Position numbers and translations under genes: made by a program. 64,000 nucleotides of DNA. Source: Runella sp. (lineage in GTDB: Bacteria; Bacteroidota; Bacteroidia; Cytophagales; Spirosomataceae). Positions within the stretch are counted from its first letter, which is position 1. Every line of letters begins with the position of its first letter. The notes under the pieces were generated by a model, which was given only the letters and a program-made list of their open reading frames with translations, did not search any database and was not told the origin of the DNA. Where the stretch lies: contig JALQYJ010000116.1 of NCBI GenBank assembly GCA_023254175.1, forward strand, positions 55,429 to 119,428, given 5' to 3'. Below, piece after piece: positions 15,635 through 24,671 of this stretch.

Positions 15635-17053
15635 TTATTCTCCTTCTCCTCGAAATTCATCGGTAATCATTTTCCGAATCATTTGGTGTGGGCGAAGTGA
15701 ATTGCCTTTTTTGCCCACACCTGTGGTGAGATAATTAACGCTGCGGTCGGCAGCGGTTGCTGCTTTTAAGGCCAAATTATGCGTATTCATCACCGAGTTT
15801 CTAAACTGCGTAAACTCCTCTTCGTTCATCATTTCACGTGCAATCTCGCCTTTTGCATAACCGTCGTTGAAAGACGCTATTCGGCTATCGGTTTGGGCCA
15901 AACGCGTGGTTTCAATCAATTCATCAAGCTCATCGCGGAGTTTGAGACGTTCGGCGCGTAGGTCGTCCAAATTAGGGAGTATTTTTAGCTCGTGGGCCAA
16001 AATATCCTTCTGAGTTGTATCTTCTGCCACTTCTTTTTCGACACCTTCAATTTCTTTCACCAATTTTTTACGGCGACGACGCAAACGTCCCAAACGCGGG
16101 TCGATTTGTAACCAGCGGTACCAGAAGTTTTGCAAAACGGGCAAGGCCATTCCCAACGAAACGGCACCCGCTAAAGCAAACAAAATTCCACTAAAAACAA
16201 ACGATGCCAATGCCCACGGGCTGTTGACCAACCCTAAATTCAACTCGTCCGAGCGTAGCAATTGTTGTTCAATTTTTTGCAATAACGCTTGCTGCTGCGC
16301 GGGCGAAATTGACACAGTTGGGTCGAGCGGCATAGCATTTAACTGCAGGTTTTTCACCGACTTATTAATTGCTTCTTTGAGTTTGTCGGTACGGTACGCC
16401 TCATAACGAAACCAACCCAAAATTCCCAACGTCACAATCGCAAATCCTGCCAAACCCACCTTAAACCACGCATAACGCGAACGTGCTTGCTGCGTATGTT
16501 GGTCGGTGTAAGGTTTTTCAATGAGGCGGTCGTAAGCGGGTTTGAGCAAAATAGAAATCATGGCCAAACCAATGGCAAACGCCCAAGCTTCGTAGTTGTT
16601 GCGAATGTTGAGGGCATAAGCCACAATTTCGTGCGAGATAATCAAATCCCCGAACACAAAAGCCAAGCCTGCCGCAAAGAAAAACAACCCCGCCAACAGC
16701 GAATACTCCGACTGCGTTTGTTCACGGCGGTTGCGAAGCGCGTCCGTTTCGGCATCAATTTGATCCCGCTGTGCGACCAAATCCGCCAAACGTTTGGTAG
16801 ATTTAGTAAAACGCTGTATAAATTCTTGCAGGCGGTCGTACGCGACTTTACGCTTTACGGTCGTCTCTTCTAATTGATTTTCAACCCGCTCTACCTCATT
16901 TCGGCGGTCAGTAATACGCTGTACTAACCAATTGTAGTGTATCTGACTCGACAAATAGCTTTCATAGGGATTTCGGTTTTCCGACCCTTCTACACCGCTG
17001 TTGTATCCGTGCAAAAAATCAGGTTTTTCGGTATGTTGTTGATTCTCTTCCAT
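15635..17053 (-). CDS. coiled-coil membrane protein A of unknown function
   Basis: A 472-residue protein that I do not recognise. A charged N-terminal coiled coil (about 50-115) leads into membrane segments at about 120-140, 155-175, 195-215 and 280-305. A basic stretch (RRRRKK) and a second coiled coil (about 335-400) follow, then a C-terminal region with GYAKGEIAREMMNEEEF. The gene begins 27 bases after the stop of protein B, which has the same coiled coil-membrane-coiled coil plan and the shared words ILPNL near the second coil. The two probably form a hetero-oligomeric membrane assembly; function is unknown. Confidence 0.7.
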   Translation of the reverse strand: MEENQQHTEKPDFLHGYNSGVEGSENRNPYESYLSSQIHYNWLVQRITDRRNEVERVENQLEETTVKRKVAYDRLQEFIQRFTKSTKRLADLVAQRDQIDAETDALRNRREQTQSEYSLLAGLFFFAAGLAFVFGDLIISHEIVAYALNIRNNYEAWAFAIGLAMISILLKPAYDRLIEKPYTDQHTQQARSRYAWFKVGLAGFAIVTLGILGWFRYEAYRTDKLKEAINKSVKNLQLNAMPLDPTVSISPAQQQALLQKIEQQLLRSDELNLGLVNSPWALASFVFSGILFALAGAVSLGMALPVLQNFWYRWLQIDPRLGRLRRRRKKLVKEIEGVEKEVAEDTTQKDILAHELKILPNLDDLRAERLKLRDELDELIETTRLAQTDSRIASFNDGYAKGEIAREMMNEEEFTQFRNSVMNTHNLALKAATAADRSVNYLTTGVGKKGNSLRPHQMIRKMITDEFRGEGE

Positions 17054-17080
17054 GATTGTTCTTGACTAAATAAAAAGCTC

Positions 17081-18268
17081 TTATTCAAACCCTTTTTCAA
17101 ACTCACGCCATTGCTTATCCGTGAGGCGATTGCGAAGCTGACGCGCTAAGTAAAACTCACTTTCAAACAATTTGATAAGCGCATCTCGGCGGGCGTTCAA
17201 ACGAGTCACTTCGGCCTCTGCTTTGTTGAGATTGGGCAAAATCTGCCATTTCTGCACTCGTAAAGCGTCAATTTCGGCCGTGAGTCGCGCTACTTCGCCG
17301 TCCCAAGTTTCCGTTTTAGCTGATTTTTCTTTCTTCAAATTGGCTCCTGTCAACCATATTTTCAAATCATTTTGCAATACGGTGATGTTGCTCAACAACA
17401 ATTTCCCAGCAAACAAAAACAAGAAAAACACAAAGACAAACAACGCACCTGCGCGCCAAACGACTTGATTTTGAATAGCTTGTACAAACACAAACAGAGC
17501 AGCTGCAAACGGCATTCCCACTTCTTCGAGCATTCGCCGCCACGAAACGGTGCTTTCCGTGTCGTGAAACAACGACACTCTCCCAAACAAGTTGAACATT
17601 CCCGCCAAAAATACTCCGACTGCAATCCATTGACTATTGGGATACAACGGGCGGAGGGTATCGTCAATTAGAAAATAATTTCCCACGCACATCACCGCCG
17701 AAAAGGCCAAACCCACAATCGTACGAGGTAATTGGTGTTCTCCGTCGTGGTTGCGGCCTTCCAAGTCCGAACATTTTTCTTTGAGCTCGGTGATACGATT
17801 TTCTTTTTGCTCAATAAACAGGTTCAATTCCTGAATTTTCTCCCCGTGACGCTCCACTTCTCGCTCCCAATCGGCTGTTTGGTGGACAAAATAATTACGG
17901 ATAATGGCGACTTTTTCCTCCGATTTTGATTCGGATAAACCAAAGATTACCCCTTCATCACGCAGCAGGGTTTCATCTTCCAACCAAGTTGGCCATTCAA
18001 TTTTCGGACTAGAGGGCGTCATCGCCCACGATTTTGTCTCCGACTGAGGCTCTTCTACAAACAAAGGTTGTGCTAGAGCAGCCCCCACCGATGAAGTCAC
18101 AGTTCTCGTAATGGGGGATAAAGGCAAAGCAGACATAGTCGTCGTTACAGGCAAAGGTATTGGAACAGCTACTTTAGAAGGCTCCAATTCATCAAAAGAC
18201 ACTAATTCGGGGTCTTTTTGAAAGTTATCGCGACTAAAATAGGCTTTGACACGTTCAAAGAGGCTCAT
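17081..18268 (-). CDS. coiled-coil membrane protein B of unknown function
   Basis: A 395-residue protein, first of a two-gene operon. A low-complexity N-terminus rich in Pro, Ser and Thr (about 1-95) is followed by a coiled coil (about 130-175), membrane segments at about 180-200, 210-228, 250-268 and 270-295, and a second coiled coil (about 315-375). The C-terminus is LTDKQWREFEKGFE, similar in style to the EEEF segment of protein A. QWQILPNL-type sequence before the second coil is shared with protein A, which suggests an old duplication. No enzyme motif was seen. Confidence 0.68.
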   Translation of the reverse strand: MSLFERVKAYFSRDNFQKDPELVSFDELEPSKVAVPIPLPVTTTMSALPLSPITRTVTSSVGAALAQPLFVEEPQSETKSWAMTPSSPKIEWPTWLEDETLLRDEGVIFGLSESKSEEKVAIIRNYFVHQTADWEREVERHGEKIQELNLFIEQKENRITELKEKCSDLEGRNHDGEHQLPRTIVGLAFSAVMCVGNYFLIDDTLRPLYPNSQWIAVGVFLAGMFNLFGRVSLFHDTESTVSWRRMLEEVGMPFAAALFVFVQAIQNQVVWRAGALFVFVFFLFLFAGKLLLSNITVLQNDLKIWLTGANLKKEKSAKTETWDGEVARLTAEIDALRVQKWQILPNLNKAEAEVTRLNARRDALIKLFESEFYLARQLRNRLTDKQWREFEKGFE

Positions 18269-18548
18269 ATTGGATGGTTTGGGCTGTTAAATACGTATTT
18301 GTTAATCACAATTTGATACTTAAAAACTCGAAGTTGGCAAAATTTATTGTTTTACTCCCCAAAAATGGGACGAATGATGCAATTTAAGACGTAGAATTTA
18401 CTTTTTAACTTTTAAAAGAACTTTTTAACATATCGCTTATGGTAAGGTATAAATACTACAAAACTTTTCTCGATACTTTACAAGTAAGTCGCTCGTATAT
18501 CTTTCCTATTGTTTCGACATATAAATAAGCGGGTTTCTAAAATAAAAA

Positions 18549-18578
18549 ACTCCTCGTTGAATAGGTTCAGCAAGGAGT
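18549..18578 (-). terminator. bidirectional intrinsic terminator after aspS
   Basis: A stem of up to 13 bp (18549-18561 with 18566-18578, two mismatches), loop TAGG, flanked by A-run and T-run on both sides, so it can work in either direction. It lies 120 bases beyond the aspS stop. Confidence 0.75.
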
Positions 18579-18591
18579 TTTTTATTAGTAG

Positions 18592-18686
18592 AGTCTGACT
18601 ATTGTCTAACTTTATATGCGTCAGACCAATACGATGATGTTTCCCCTTAGACTACCATTTGAATACAGTTAGAAGGTAGTCAGACT
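18592..18686. repeat. imperfect inverted repeat downstream of aspS
   Basis: AGTCTGACTA (18592-18601) has a perfect complement at 18677-18686. Continuing inwards, TCTAACT also recurs as its complement (AGTTAGA), giving about 24-base imperfect arms. It lies between the aspS stop and its terminator. Confidence 0.5.
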
Positions 18687-18697
18687 GTATTGGGAAC

Positions 18698-20452
18698 CTA
18701 TCTTGTAACGATTTTTAATTCGTCTAGTTGTTTTGGGTCAATCGGCGCTGGAGAATCAATCATCACATCGCGACCAGAGTTATTTTTTGGAAATGCAATA
18801 AAGTCACGAATTGAATCTGCCCCTCCGAAAATTGAACACAAGCGGTCGAACCCAAAGGCAATACCCGCATGCGGCGGCGCTCCAAACTCAAACGCATCCA
18901 TCAAGAACCCAAACTGCGCTTTAGCTTCTTCTGGCGTAAAGCCCAAGATTTCAAACATTTGCATCTGTAACGGACGTTGGAAAATCCGCACTGAGCCTCC
19001 GCCTACTTCCGTTCCGTTGATAACCATATCATAAGCATTGGCACGAACTGCGCCTAAATCGGTCGATAACAATGGAATGTCTTCAGGTTTAGGACTTGTG
19101 AACGGGTGGTGCATCGCAAACCAACGTTGCTCTTCTTCACCGTACTCCAACAGTGGAAAATCAACGACCCAAAGTACCTTGTACTCATCAGGATTACGTA
19201 AGCCCAAGCGGCTACCCATTTCCAAACGAAGTTCGTTGAGCTGCTTACGGGTTTTATTGGCTTCGCCCGCCAAAATCAAGAATAAATCGCCTGGTTCGGC
19301 ACCAAATGCATCGGCCCATTTTTTAAGGTCTTCTTCGCTGTAAAATTTATCGACCGACGATTTGATGGTTCCGTCAGCATTATAACGCGCATACACCAAT
19401 CCTTTGGCACCGATTTGAGGGCGTTTTACCCATTCTGTCAACTCGTCAATTTGTTTACGTGTGTAGTCAGCACATCCTTTTGCACAAATTCCTACAACTA
19501 ATTCAGCCGCATCAAAAACCGCAAAATTTTTACCCGAAATCAAATCAATATCTCCCTTTAATTCCACGAACTCCATGCCAAAACGCACGTCGGGTTTGTC
19601 CGAACCGTACTTTTTCATGGCGGTTGCATAGGTCATGCGGGGAACTTCAGGCAGGTCAATTCCTTTGACAGCTTTGAACAAATGACGAATCAATCCTTCA
19701 AACATTTGCAAGACATCCTCCTGCGTCACAAACGACATTTCACAGTCGATTTGCGTAAATTCAGGCTGACGGTCGGCACGAAGGTCTTCGTCGCGGAAAC
19801 ATTTTACAATTTGGAAGTAGCGGTCAAAACCAGAAACCATCAACAATTGCTTAAACGTTTGCGGCGATTGTGGCAAGGCGTAAAACTCCCCTGGATTCAT
19901 GCGGCTTGGCACCACAAAATCGCGCGCGCCTTCCGGCGTTGATTTAATCAACACGGGCGTTTCTACCTCAATGAAGTTTTGCGAATCCATAAAAATGCGC
20001 GTTTGTTGCGCTACCTTATGACGCAACTCAAGGTTTTTACGAACAGGACTGCGACGTAAATCCAAGTAGCGGTATTTCATACGAAGTTCGTCACCCCCGT
20101 CGGTTTCGTCTTCAATCAAAAATGGAGGAAGTTTTGCAGGGTTTAATACCTCTAACCCACTCAATTTCAATTCAATATCTCCCGTTGGGATTTTATCGTT
20201 TTTGGCAAAGCGTTCTGAAACTGTCCCTGAAGCTTGAATAACGAATTCACGTCCAAGTTCACGAACTTTAGCGATGATCTCAACCGCCGTTTTTCCTTCT
20301 TCTACCATCAACTGCGTAATGCCGTAGCGGTCACGCAAATCAATCCATATCATGCCTCCTTTGTCGCGGATACGCTGAACCCAACCGCTCAAGGTAACTT
20401 CTTTATTTACATCCGAAATGCGGAGTTCTCCGCAAGTGTGCGTTCTAAGCAT
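18698..20452 (-). CDS. aspS: aspartate--tRNA ligase
   Basis: A 584-residue class II synthetase of bacterial type. It has the N-terminal OB-fold anticodon domain ([19 protein letters not shown]), class II motif 2 ([16 protein letters not shown]), a large GAD insertion domain (about 290-420) and motif 3 (GIAFGFDRL). It charges tRNA-Asp with aspartate. The inserted GAD domain and length identify the bacterial form. A -7 box (20487-20494) lies about 35 bases upstream and a terminator follows. It appears monocistronic. Confidence 0.97.
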   Translation of the reverse strand: MLRTHTCGELRISDVNKEVTLSGWVQRIRDKGGMIWIDLRDRYGITQLMVEEGKTAVEIIAKVRELGREFVIQASGTVSERFAKNDKIPTGDIELKLSGLEVLNPAKLPPFLIEDETDGGDELRMKYRYLDLRRSPVRKNLELRHKVAQQTRIFMDSQNFIEVETPVLIKSTPEGARDFVVPSRMNPGEFYALPQSPQTFKQLLMVSGFDRYFQIVKCFRDEDLRADRQPEFTQIDCEMSFVTQEDVLQMFEGLIRHLFKAVKGIDLPEVPRMTYATAMKKYGSDKPDVRFGMEFVELKGDIDLISGKNFAVFDAAELVVGICAKGCADYTRKQIDELTEWVKRPQIGAKGLVYARYNADGTIKSSVDKFYSEEDLKKWADAFGAEPGDLFLILAGEANKTRKQLNELRLEMGSRLGLRNPDEYKVLWVVDFPLLEYGEEEQRWFAMHHPFTSPKPEDIPLLSTDLGAVRANAYDMVINGTEVGGGSVRIFQRPLQMQMFEILGFTPEEAKAQFGFLMDAFEFGAPPHAGIAFGFDRLCSIFGGADSIRDFIAFPKNNSGRDVMIDSPAPIDPKQLDELKIVTR

Positions 20453-20486
20453 AGAATATTATTTCTTAAATTCCTTAAAAAGTCCG

Positions 20487-20494
20487 CAAAAGTA
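20487..20494 (-). promoter_or_regulatory. candidate -7 box of aspS
   Basis: TACTTTTG on the minus strand fits TAnnTTTG; the leader would be about 28 bases. The -33 element is weak. Confidence 0.4.
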
Positions 20495-20617
20495 CGGAAT
20501 AAATAATAAAAACCTTATACGTTTTGTAATTGGCACACTTACTAAACCTATACAAAATTTGTAGATTTAGTAATTAACGTACCTGCCAAATTTATAAGGT
20601 TTTGCTTAAAAACAAAG

Positions 20618-20652
20618 AAGGGCAAGCGGAGAACCCCGTTTGCCCTTTTTTT
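20618..20652 (-). terminator. intrinsic terminator of the cold-shock gene
   Basis: A 12-bp stem (20618-20629 with 20636-20647, one wobble pair) and 6-base loop. It has seven T on the plus side and a T-rich tail on the minus side; it lies 60 bases beyond the leftward cold-shock gene. Confidence 0.75.
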
Positions 20653-20712
20653 GACACATTGTTATAACCTAATCAGAATTCGGAATTTCAATATATCAGT
20701 TGAATGTTGCAA

Positions 20713-20898
20713 TTAAGCAAGCTTAACGTTAACAGCGTTTATTCCTTTTTTTCCTTGGACTTTGTCAAACGTCACAGAATCGCCCTCAGTAATTTTGTCT
20801 ACTAAGCCCGAAATGTGTACGAAAATCTCTTGTCCACCACTAACGATGAAGCCAAATCCTTTTGATTCGTTGAAGAACTTTACTGTTCCTGTTTCCAT
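20713..20898 (-). CDS. cold-shock domain protein (CspA family)
   Basis: A 61-residue single-domain protein starting METGTVKFFNESKGFGFI, with RNP1-like KGFGFI and RNP2-like EIFVHISG motifs. It binds single-stranded RNA/DNA and acts as an RNA chaperone. The ATG at 20898 was chosen because the family always begins a few residues before KFF; an upstream in-frame start would add 52 unrelated residues. A -7 box TACTTTTG (20942-20949 on the minus strand) gives a leader of about 40 bases. Confidence 0.95.
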   Translation of the reverse strand: METGTVKFFNESKGFGFIVSGGQEIFVHISGLVDKITEGDSVTFDKVQGKKGINAVNVKLA

Positions 20899-20941
20899 TG
20901 TAAAAAAATTATAAAAATGAATAATTGGCATGACGCCACTA

Positions 20942-20949
20942 CAAAAGTA
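20942..20949 (-). promoter_or_regulatory. candidate -7 box of the cold-shock gene
   Basis: TACTTTTG on the minus strand, about 44 bases before the ATG. No clear -33 TTG; an A/T homopolymer tract lies just upstream. Confidence 0.4.
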
Positions 20950-21084
20950 AAAAATTAAAGTTAGATTTTTTTTTTTTGGTCTGTTTTTTAGTTTCTGGCT
21001 ATCAAGAACTTGTTTCTTTCGCCTATCGTTATTTATTTTGGACAATAACGACATTGGCTTACTTTACTTAAAAAACTGACTCCT

Positions 21085-22077
21085 TTGAACCAAGTAATTG
21101 ATAATCACGGGCGCCCCATCAACTATTTGCGACTGGCCGTAACAGACCGTTGTAATCTGCGTTGTTTTTATTGTATGCCCGAAGAAGGCATCAAGTACGT
21201 TCCTAAACCTCACTTGCTCACGTGGGAAGAAATGGAGAGAGTTATACGAATTTTGGTGAGCATGGGAGTCGATAAAGTTCGGATAACGGGAGGTGAACCT
21301 TTCGTTCGGCGAGGCATTATGGAGTTCCTTGAAGAACTAAGCCACATTGAAGGTTTACGACAAATAAATATTACTACCAATGGAGTTTTGACAGCTCCTT
21401 TGGTTCCTGATTTAAAAAGAATTGGAATCAAATCCGTCAATTTGAGTTTGGATAGCCTCGACCGTCAGCGCTTTTACGACATCACCCGCCGTGACGAGTT
21501 TATGAACGTGTGGCAAACCTTTGAAGCGCTGCAAGCACATCAAATTTCGACAAAAATCAATACCGTGGTCATGTCGGGAAAAAATACAGACGACATAATT
21601 CCCATGGCAGAGCTCACCCGCAACTATCCTGTAAGTGTACGCTTTATCGAAGAAATGCCTTTTAACGGAGACGGTGCCCACAAATACCAAGAGTTTTGGA
21701 ATTATCGTCGGATTCTTGAAGAATTAAAGAAACAATATCCTGGTATTTACAAACTTCCCGACCCTCCTGCCTCTACTGCCTATAATTACAAAATTCCTGG
21801 CCATCAAGGCTCAATTGGTATTATTGCCGCCTTTAGTCGAACGTTTTGCGGAACTTGTAATCGCTTGCGATTGACCCCTCAGGGGCAGTTTAGAACATGT
21901 CTATACGACGAGGGAGTTTTTAATGTTCGTGACTTAATTCGTCAGGGTCTAGATGATACTGTTATTAAAAGAATTATTTTTGAAGTACTTCAAAATAGAG
22001 CAAAGGATGGCTTTGAGGCCGAGGCAAGACGCAAAGTAGGGACAGTTTCAGAATCTATGTCAACTATTGGTGGATAG
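21085..22077 (+). CDS. moaA: GTP 3',8-cyclase MoaA
   Basis: A 330-residue radical SAM enzyme that converts GTP to 3',8-cyclo-GTP, the first step of molybdenum cofactor synthesis. The N-terminal cluster is C23-x3-C27-x2-C30 (CNLRCFYC), the SAM-binding GGEP motif is at about 69-72, and the second cluster uses C255, C258 and C272 (FCGTCNR and RTCLY). The terminal Gly-Gly, needed in this family, is present. The start is TTG at 21085. No other moa or moe gene is adjacent, but a molybdopterin enzyme occurs at 35437-36129 in the same window. Confidence 0.96.
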   Translation: MNQVIDNHGRPINYLRLAVTDRCNLRCFYCMPEEGIKYVPKPHLLTWEEMERVIRILVSMGVDKVRITGGEPFVRRGIMEFLEELSHIEGLRQINITTNGVLTAPLVPDLKRIGIKSVNLSLDSLDRQRFYDITRRDEFMNVWQTFEALQAHQISTKINTVVMSGKNTDDIIPMAELTRNYPVSVRFIEEMPFNGDGAHKYQEFWNYRRILEELKKQYPGIYKLPDPPASTAYNYKIPGHQGSIGIIAAFSRTFCGTCNRLRLTPQGQFRTCLYDEGVFNVRDLIRQGLDDTVIKRIIFEVLQNRAKDGFEAEARRKVGTVSESMSTIGG

Positions 22078-22093
22078 ACTCTCAGCTGTTTTA

Positions 22094-22666
22094 TTATTCG
22101 TCGTCGATTTTTACATTCTTCCAGTTTTCGCCTGAACGTATACGATTAAGTTGAGTGTGGGTAATACCAAATTGCTTTGCAATCATTTTCAAGCGGTTTT
22201 TATCACTTTTCAACATTTTCTTAATCATTCTCACTTTAGGTTCAGTGAGTTTATAGTTACGAGTACGTTTAGGGATTTGACGATTGATGACCGCAGGATT
22301 GTTACGGTTATGTTCTACCATCTCATTTTTGGTCGCCCATTGTAAGTTTTCGGCTCGATTGTTTTGTTTATCAAAATCTAGATGAATCACGTATTTTGAT
22401 TCTTCACTATTTTTTTTGACGAACAAATCAGCCACTAGTTTATGGACATATTTGTTGATAGTTTTTCCGCCAGTAATCCGTATATTTAACGAACGATACC
22501 CTTGAATGACAGACCCTTTAATAATTTTACCTTTGTTATCTTCTCCCTGAAAACTAGCCAAACGGCCATAGTTTGACACTTTATAATGAGGCGGATTTTC
22601 AACTCCTTCAAACTCAATTCGCACCCACCTCTCGTTCCAGTAGTTGGTTATGTTGGTATCAGCCAT
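22094..22666 (-). CDS. NUMOD4/HNH-type protein with C-terminal helix-turn-helix
   Basis: A 190-residue protein. The N-terminal NUMOD4 motif is WVRIEFEGVENPPHYKVSNYGRL-like. The middle part resembles an HNH_3 domain (VHKLVADLF, then IHLDFDKQNNRAENLQW), in which the usual N-H pair has become I-H. The C-terminus (about 140-185) looks like a helix-turn-helix that ends IRSGENWKNV, as in intron-homing endonuclease DNA-binding repeats. No intron or phage surrounds it. It may be a homing-type endonuclease or a domesticated DNA-binding protein. It converges on moaA with a 16-base gap. Confidence 0.72.
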   Translation of the reverse strand: MADTNITNYWNERWVRIEFEGVENPPHYKVSNYGRLASFQGEDNKGKIIKGSVIQGYRSLNIRITGGKTINKYVHKLVADLFVKKNSEESKYVIHLDFDKQNNRAENLQWATKNEMVEHNRNNPAVINRQIPKRTRNYKLTEPKVRMIKKMLKSDKNRLKMIAKQFGITHTQLNRIRSGENWKNVKIDDE

Positions 22667-22789
22667 GATTCTTGTATTATTGATTGTTTTGGCGCACGTC
22701 AGCCGTATTTTTCAATACATTTGTCTAACCACAGTACAACTACTTGTGCTTTTTTATTGTTTTGAAATTACTAAATATAACCAGTCAGA

Positions 22790-23149
22790 ATGAAAAAAAC
22801 GCTTATACTTGGAGCTTCCACCAACCCTGAACGTTACGCCTTTATAGCTGCTCATCGACTTTCCAGCCACGGGCATCCCATTGAGTTAGTGGGACTCAAG
22901 GAAGGAATAGTAGCAGGAAAACAAATTCATACGGATAAACCAATCATCGAAAATATCGATACTGTCACCTTATACGTAGGGTCTCGTAACCAACCCGAAT
23001 GGTATGATTACGTTCTATCGCTTCATCCTAAACGGGTTATTTTTAATCCTGGTACCGAAAACGATGAGTTTGCTGGTTTATTGGCTCAAAACGGAATCGA
23101 AGCTCAAGAAGCATGCACTCTTGTGCTTCTTTCGATGAATGCCTATTAA
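22790..23149 (+). CDS. CoA-binding domain protein (YccU-like)
   Basis: A 119-residue single Rossmann domain starting KKTLILGASTNPERYAF, with the glycine-rich nucleotide loop near the N-terminus and NPGTENDEF in the second half. This matches the CoA_binding_2 family represented by E. coli YccU. Such proteins bind CoA or acyl-CoA in crystals; their cellular role is unclear. It converges with mtaB and the two stops are about 30 bases apart. Confidence 0.8.
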   Translation: MKKTLILGASTNPERYAFIAAHRLSSHGHPIELVGLKEGIVAGKQIHTDKPIIENIDTVTLYVGSRNQPEWYDYVLSLHPKRVIFNPGTENDEFAGLLAQNGIEAQEACTLVLLSMNAY

Positions 23150-23178
23150 GCTATGTTTGGTGTTTGGTAGTAAAACCA

Positions 23179-24507
23179 TTAGTGGTGAAAAAGTTCTTTT
23201 TCTACTTCTCGTACCTCCATGTGCCCTTCGGCGTTAAGTTCAGTCAGTTGTAGGCGTTTAAGTTCATTAATGAGTAGTGGGTCATATTTAGCTGTTACGC
23301 GTACATAGTTTTCGGTGAATCCTTGCATGTTTCCATCTACGATTTCATCTTCAAATAGTACCGTACGTTCGGTTTCAAGTTGGCTTTCATAAAAAGCTCT
23401 TCTTTTTTTATCTGACAAAATATGTAACATTTTTGACCGCTCAGCGCGTTGCGATTGAGGCACCACAGGTTTGATGTCTACTGCCAATGTGTTAGGGCGT
23501 TCGGAATACGTAAATACGTGCAAATACGAAATCGGAAGTTCATTTAAAAAATTATACGTTTCCAAAAATTCTTCTTTAGTCTCACCTGGGTGCCCCACTA
23601 TCACATCTACTCCAATGCAGCAATCAGGCATCAACTCTTTGATTTTGGCCACGCGATCTACATACAATTCTCGACGGTAACGACGGCGCATCAAACCTAA
23701 TACCTTATTTGAACCCGACTGGAGCGGGATGTGAAAGTGTGGTACAAAGCGCTTTGATTGAGCTACAAAAGCAATGATTTCGTCGGTCAACAAATTGGGT
23801 TCAATAGACGAAATCCGAAAACGTTCAATTCCTTCAACCTCATCCAACGCTTGAACCAATTCAAAAAATGTTTCAGTACGTTTTCCATCATGAAGGCCAA
23901 AATCACCAATATTTACACCCGTCAAAACAATTTCTTTGACTCCACGAGCAGCGATTTCGCGAGCAGCTTTCACCACATTTTCTACTGTATCCGATCGGCT
24001 TTTTCCCCTTGCTAACGGAATGGTACAATAGGCGCAAGGATAATCACAACCGTCTTGCACTTTTAAAAACGTACGTGTGCGGTCATTAAGTGAATACGAC
24101 ACGTGGTAATCTACCGCTTCTTCAATCGGCGAAGCAATGACTCGTCCAGGTTGAGCTACGGGTACTTTTACAAATCCATCCAGTAAATCAATTAATCGAA
24201 ATTTTTCGGCAGCACCAAGTACCGCATCGACTCCTGGAATTTCGGAGATTTCTTGAGGTTTTAATTGAGCATAACAACCGATAATAGCCACGTAACCATT
24301 GGGGTTGATGCCCTGCGCTTCTCTGACGATTTTACGGCATTTTTTATCCGCATTGTCCGTCACCGAACACGTATTAATAATAAAAATATCGGGCTGCTCA
24401 TTAAAGGCAACTTTTTGGTAACCTTTCTGCTCAAACATCCTTGATATACTGGAAGTTTCGGAATAATTGAGTTTACAGCCTAATGTATAAAAAGCAACTT
24501 TTTTCAT
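23179..24507 (-). CDS. mtaB: tRNA t6A37 methylthiotransferase MtaB
   Basis: A 442-residue radical SAM methylthiotransferase. The UPF0004 domain supplies C11, C47 and C78 for the auxiliary cluster; the radical SAM cluster is C154-x3-C158-x2-C161 (DGCDYPCAYC). A TRAM-like domain forms the C-terminal part (about 380-440). MtaB adds a methylthio group to t6A37, giving ms2t6A in ANN-reading tRNAs. It thus acts downstream of the Sua5 product encoded at 5912-6871. MtaB was chosen over MiaB/RimO from the start KVAFYTLGCKLNYSE. A well-spaced promoter ends four bases before the ATG, suggesting a leaderless transcript. Confidence 0.93.
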   Translation of the reverse strand: MKKVAFYTLGCKLNYSETSSISRMFEQKGYQKVAFNEQPDIFIINTCSVTDNADKKCRKIVREAQGINPNGYVAIIGCYAQLKPQEISEIPGVDAVLGAAEKFRLIDLLDGFVKVPVAQPGRVIASPIEEAVDYHVSYSLNDRTRTFLKVQDGCDYPCAYCTIPLARGKSRSDTVENVVKAAREIAARGVKEIVLTGVNIGDFGLHDGKRTETFFELVQALDEVEGIERFRISSIEPNLLTDEIIAFVAQSKRFVPHFHIPLQSGSNKVLGLMRRRYRRELYVDRVAKIKELMPDCCIGVDVIVGHPGETKEEFLETYNFLNELPISYLHVFTYSERPNTLAVDIKPVVPQSQRAERSKMLHILSDKKRRAFYESQLETERTVLFEDEIVDGNMQGFTENYVRVTAKYDPLLINELKRLQLTELNAEGHMEVREVEKELFHH

Positions 24508-24511
24508 GATG

Positions 24512-24545
24512 CAAAATTAGTGATAATACTCATTTGGGCGACAAA
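24512..24545 (-). promoter_or_regulatory. promoter of mtaB, predicted leaderless transcript
   Basis: On the minus strand TTTG (24542-24545), 22 bases, then TAATTTTG (24512-24519). The expected start of transcription coincides with the ATG at 24507. Confidence 0.55.
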
Positions 24546-24583
24546 CTATCTGTATATTCGTCAATTCCTTAAATTGAAACCCA

Positions 24584-24591
24584 TAACTTTG
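24584..24591 (+). promoter_or_regulatory. candidate -7 box of the glutamine synthetase gene
   Basis: TAACTTTG fits TAnnTTTG; the leader would be about 75 bases. No -33 TTG at the right distance was seen. Confidence 0.3.
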
Positions 24592-24671
24592 TCTGTCAAA
24601 CAAAAAAAAGATATGTTTGGTACCTATTCTAAAATCAGTTGATTTCATTGTAATTTCCCGCAGTTTTATTT

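Larger units (their letters stand above)
18269..18697. other. intergenic region with terminator and inverted repeats
   Basis: A 429-base spacer between aspS and membrane protein B, both leftward. It holds a bidirectional terminator (18549-18578) and an imperfect inverted repeat (18592-18686). The portion 18300-18540 is AT-rich and should carry the promoter for the membrane protein pair, but no clear TAnnTTTG with spacing was found. Confidence 0.5.
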
